DNA from: Pieris napi
Taxonomy: Eukaryota; Arthropoda; Insecta; Lepidoptera; Pieridae
Assembly (NCBI RefSeq): GCF_905475465.1
Contig: NC_062241.1
Coordinates: 5,022,001 to 5,086,000 of the forward strand
Reading direction: 5' to 3'
Length of the DNA: 64,000 bases
Shown here: in pieces, positions 59,890 to 64,000 of the stretch
How the letters are laid out: each line of letters begins with the position of its first letter
Numbering within the stretch: the first letter of the stretch is position 1
Translations under genes and position numbers: made by a program
Notes under the pieces: model-generated
The model's database searches: none
What the model was told of the DNA's origin: nothing
The model's input: the letters and a program-made list of their open reading frames with translations, nothing else

Positions 59890-62800
59890 AATATTTTTTT
59901 TATAGTTGTCAATATCTTAATTCACAAGAGTTGCTTGGTCATGACTAGTTACGTTTTTTTTTTCAATTTTTTTTTCTTTTCTAACAAATGGTGTTTAATC
60001 GCTGTGATGGTAGAAATCGTTTGTTAAGCATAATGCATTATTTTAGTATCGTTAATACTAAAACTATGCAAAGATATCTTCTTATGGACATTGCACAGAT
60101 AGATAGATTTTTTATTGAAAAATAAATTTATTTCACGCAGTAATTTTACAGATCACTTATGATAGTTAATTACATAAAATATAAGAATAGTTTGGTCAAC
60201 ATTTATAAAACATTTTTATCCAAATTCACAATATTATTATAAACATATTTACATTTGCACTTTATCGCTGTTTACCGCCTAATGTAACGACATCCAAAAG
60301 TTTCATAGAATCTTAATTCCTTGTAAACAAATAAACATTACTTAACTTAATACTTTTCTTAATAAAATACCAAGTACACACTTTAAAGTCATATTTGAGA
60401 TTGTAAATTTTGAATAACTCTTGGAAGTGAAAATTTGAATTTGTGAATGAAGTTTTGTTCTTTATACAAACGCATTTTATCAAAATAAATAAACCCATTC
60501 AAGCATAAACGCAACTGTATAACTTAATTGCAAGTCAGTATAAGAACAATAAAGCCAGCTATACACTGTAAACACTGAAACGCGGGTTCCTAACTAAAAC
60601 GCTTTACTTGAAAGTACTTTTTATAGATATTAATAAAACAATGCCCTCATGTTTAGTACGTGAGTTGCAGTGGCACTTTTATTGTAACGGTACGACTACG
60701 ATACGATTTTATTACAACTTTAATAAGTTGAATCACCCGTTTCATTGCGTTATGGAAGTTTTCAACTGTCTTTGTTAACTTTTTATAAGGTTACTCTGTA
60801 ACAGTTCAGGAGCGGAAAGAAGGTTGATATTAAAACATAATTATATCAAAACTGTGCTAATGTTTAAATTAAATAATTGTATGTTAAATATACAATTTTT
60901 AGTTTTTAATAATCAATATAATTATATAATATAATGTAGAATAGAAGTATAAAAAAAATTGGAACACGTTACTCCTTATTAATTAAAACTGTTTTTTCTC
61001 TTTTTAAGTGCGCTTTTCTCTTTCTGTCATATTATGTTTACGCTAGGATGAAAAGAGACAACATTTAAAATGCTGCAATAAGACTTATTCATTTTTATGT
61101 ATACATATTTTAAGTGTATATTAATAAATTAAAAACTTACTGCTACAGAAAAGGAATACACATACGTTTATGTGAAAATATATTTTATAACCTCAAAATA
61201 TTGAGATCATTAGCAATTTTAAGCCTGGCATATATCTGGCATTTTTCATTTTGCACTTGGCGATTGTAAAAAAAGAGTATTTTCTTCACAGTTTTGTAAT
61301 ATTGTGCATTTTCTGCACTGAGTTAACAAATATTTAACAATAAAAATAATTTACTCAACCCGATACGATATCGTAACAACCTATACAAGTAATTTTATTA
61401 AGTGATACACTTGACTGTTTTATTGTTAGAATAATTTGAATTGCGTTTTTATTATGGGGGATGGAAACTACGCATGTGTTATGGTCGTATTTAAAGATTC
61501 GATTCCTGTAAGTACCGATTCCATTTTATGGGAGAAAAGGAAATCACTTTTACTGCAAAAGAAACGTTAAATTTTGATATATAATATTGGATCGTACATA
61601 GACTTCTAAATCAAGAGTATTATACATACGCGAGCCCCATAAGGGGCTATACAAGATTTGATAATGACTATATGTATGAACCTTTTACTCATAGAAAATT
61701 ATGTCAGATTTAAGAATTATAATTAACTTCACCCATTAATAAATAAACATAATAAGTATATTACAAGTATGTATATAATATTATAGTTGAATAATTAGAC
61801 AAAACTTAGTTTGTACAAAATTATGAATAATTTGGTTTCAAGAAGCGTTATATCATTTTTAATTATCAAAATATGTATTTATCTTTTCTCTTCTGTGCGT
61901 GTGTTTGATATTAAACTCCTCCTACACCTGGATTTAAAAACGTTTTAGATTTTTAGTTATAGTTAGAGTGTTCTTTGTACGTGTGTACACAACGTCCGCG
62001 GGTCCACTAGTTCTTTATAAAAATCATAGTCAAAATAAATACAATTATATTTATGAATAAAACCATTAAGGAATGCTATAAATGCTTTTAGCGGTAAAGT
62101 AAAATCTAGTGCTCTCGCAATGTTTATTTTAGCTATCTAGATCAAGTGTACTGCAATCTAGGCAATAAAGTTGTGGGCGACGATAGAACTATGCCAGCCT
62201 ACGCTTTACGCATGCCAATTATGAATTATTATTTAAAAAATAGTCATAAATAATCAGTTAGCGCATTAACCTTATATGGATATATCCGGAGTCATATGTG
62301 AGGGATGTCTAGGCATGAGATTGCATGTTTCTTTGGTAATTTTATTTGGTAAGTCGTGATAGCTTTCCTAATCAACGTAAGTAGGTGCATGTGACGAAAA
62401 GCCGTCTTTTTAAGTTCCCCGTGCTCTAGGAGCTAGTTTGGGGCAGAGATACTTGTAACAACTCGAGATAAAATTTAACAATACTGATTTTATCGAAGCC
62501 ATAACAGATGGCATAATTTCTACGCTGACTGTACATTAAAGTCTAATGAGATTACAAGCCACAGGTACAAAGCTTCCCCTCACAAAATAAAATTAGAAAA
62601 AAAATCCTCTTAAAAGATATCTCTGCGATCGGTAGCGGTGAACTGTATAATTTTATTATACCTAATTTCGACTTTAAATTGAAAACGGCACCGACAAATT
62701 ACTTTCGCGATATCGGGAGATGTAAATATAGAAACAAACGAGAAAAAAAAGGACAGATGATTATCTAAAGGCGGGAAAAATTTGCATACACCGAAGAGTA

Positions 62801-63360
62801 AATAAAGCTAAATTAAGTTGGCTTGTCCCGGGAGATATGAGCAATTTTGAAGTCAAACACAGTAAGATAAAATGCAAATTCGTTTAAAGGTAGGTTTAGT
62901 TCTGAATATTTAAATCTATCCTAATATTTGTTTTCAATACAAAACGCTTTTCGAGTTCAAAGATTGTTGTTATTGATACAATTTGAATTGATTGTAAATG
63001 TTTAAGTCTCTAGAACTAACCAAACACATCGTTTCATGTTGACTATATATCACACATATAGTAATTTCAACAGAAGACATTGGACAGGCGCCAAAAAGGC
63101 AATTACAACTAGTCTCAACTATGTTTATGCTACAACTATTATTTCTTGGCTATATCTTCGTTCGCGCATATTAACGCGAAATGTTAAAAATTACGAATGT
63201 GTGTTCCACCGTTCATCCTTCATTTTAACTATTTAAAGAAAATCTTATTTCGTGTCTATTCCCACAATTATTTATCTTTGTTAGGTATTGAATAAAGTCA
63301 GTGAAATAAACTGTGTCTGGTGTTTTTAAAAAAAGAGAACTTGGTGAACAGCATAGATTT
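59890..63360. other. Probable intron of the gene ending at 59701; no exon seen
   Basis: If the terminal exon is real, this AT-rich 3.5 kb is part of its last intron. I found no further exon or repeat family member in it. Confidence 0.35.
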
Positions 63361-63379
63361 AGGGTATAGGAAGAAAAAA

Positions 63380-63745
63380 AAGGATGCGTGTACTTATGTA
63401 CGCGCGTAAGAAGTTATACTTCTTTGGCATTATTAAAAATAGTTTTTCATTGCATGCAAATAATTAATTACAATTAAATAATCAAAGACTGGAAATGTGT
63501 CAATAAAGTTCAGTTTACATTTGAAAAATTAAATAAATAAATATTTATTATTATTCTATTACATTAAGTAATAATATATTAATCATTCGATAAATTCTAT
63601 TATTACTCGAATGTTGTTTTTAAATTATGTCCAATGCGGTAGCATCTTCCGTGGGCAACTTCATTCTGTTAATTTTGTGTCACTGTGCGCGCGAATCGTA
63701 AAATTTCACTCTCATCAATTTTTCATAACGCGCCTAAAGAAGTAT
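63380..63745 (+). repeat. Dispersed repeat G, copy 2
   Basis: Direct copy of 49978-50310, with an extra segment near 63670-63712 (TTTTGTGTCACTGTGCGCGC) between the TCCGTGGGCA and CATAACGCGCC blocks. The overlapping short frames at the right edge of the window fall on or beside it and are not genes. Confidence 0.75.
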
Positions 63746-64000
63746 AACTTCAAAAATATTAGTGACGACCGCATGGGCTCGAACGGGCTACAGTTTTTAC
63801 ATTTACTCTTAACCAGTATTCGTGTAAAGGTAAACAATACAAACTTAAACCAGATCGAACCGAACAAGCGTAATAATAAGCAAAAAATACCTTTGAAGCG
63901 ACAATAGACATATGACAAATCGGTTCAAAGGGATTGGGGTGGATAATTTTCACTCACTGCTACTTAAAATACATCAAGCCGTTTTAAATCTTATCTACGT

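Noticed and set aside
59633..59890. Plus-strand 85-codon frame with MKRTAVQMEPDMLSGM
   Set aside because: The minus strand has a good splice acceptor and a plausible C-terminal membrane-anchor frame over the same bases, and the plus-strand frame has no splice or family support.
1..64000. CRISPR array, bacterial operons or viral insertions
   Set aside because: No regularly spaced direct repeats, no operon-like runs of open frames and no viral protein motifs were seen; the DNA is that of an insect nucleus.

Overview
This is a gene-sparse, AT-rich stretch of an insect nuclear genome, almost certainly a moth or butterfly. The signs are small exons with GT-AG introns, a minus-C odorant-binding protein, a cluster of TipE-family sodium-channel subunits, and many copies of repeats of types common in lepidopteran genomes (a tRNA-headed SINE, foldback MITEs, LINE-like tails). 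I do not name a species. Protein names rest on recognised motifs, not on a database search.

Layout. 1-4200: a 1.7-kb foldback element beside a frameshifted pogo/Tigger-type transposase. 4655-9085 (minus strand): a four-exon odorant-binding protein gene with two possible first exons, each encoding a signal peptide and each behind a TATA box. 9.1-15.0 kb: no convincing gene. 15030-18543 (plus): an EGF-type TipE homologue (TEH3/TEH4 type) followed almost at once by a short TEH2-type homologue; a spliceable intron lies between them, so a two-cistron mRNA is possible. 29616-30911 (plus): the tipE orthologue, with two possible C-termini. 36447-39462 (minus): eight exons encoding DRC4/GAS8, a ciliary dynein-regulatory-complex subunit. 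40008-41761 (plus): an unrecognised four-exon membrane protein, head-to-head with DRC4. 41.9-56.7 kb: a transposable-element graveyard with several perfect or nested foldbacks. 59701-59850 (minus): the last coding exon of a gene that runs to the right. The final 600 bases repeat a segment found at 50 kb.

The three TipE-family genes fit together: these two-pass membrane proteins are auxiliary subunits of the Para voltage-gated sodium channel, and their clustering is conserved across insects. The set here is reduced (one EGF-type member instead of two), and no host gene is visible around it. DRC4 and its divergent neighbour share 545 bases of upstream DNA and may be co-expressed in ciliated or sperm cells (inference). 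The odorant-binding protein would be secreted to carry small hydrophobic molecules.

The most interesting points are the two signal-peptide exons feeding one odorant-binding protein body, the candidate dicistronic TEH transcript, terminal exons of TEH2 and tipE hidden behind in-frame stops at splice donors, the orphan membrane protein beside DRC4, and a 2.3-kb foldback element studded with about 14 copies of TGTACGGC.
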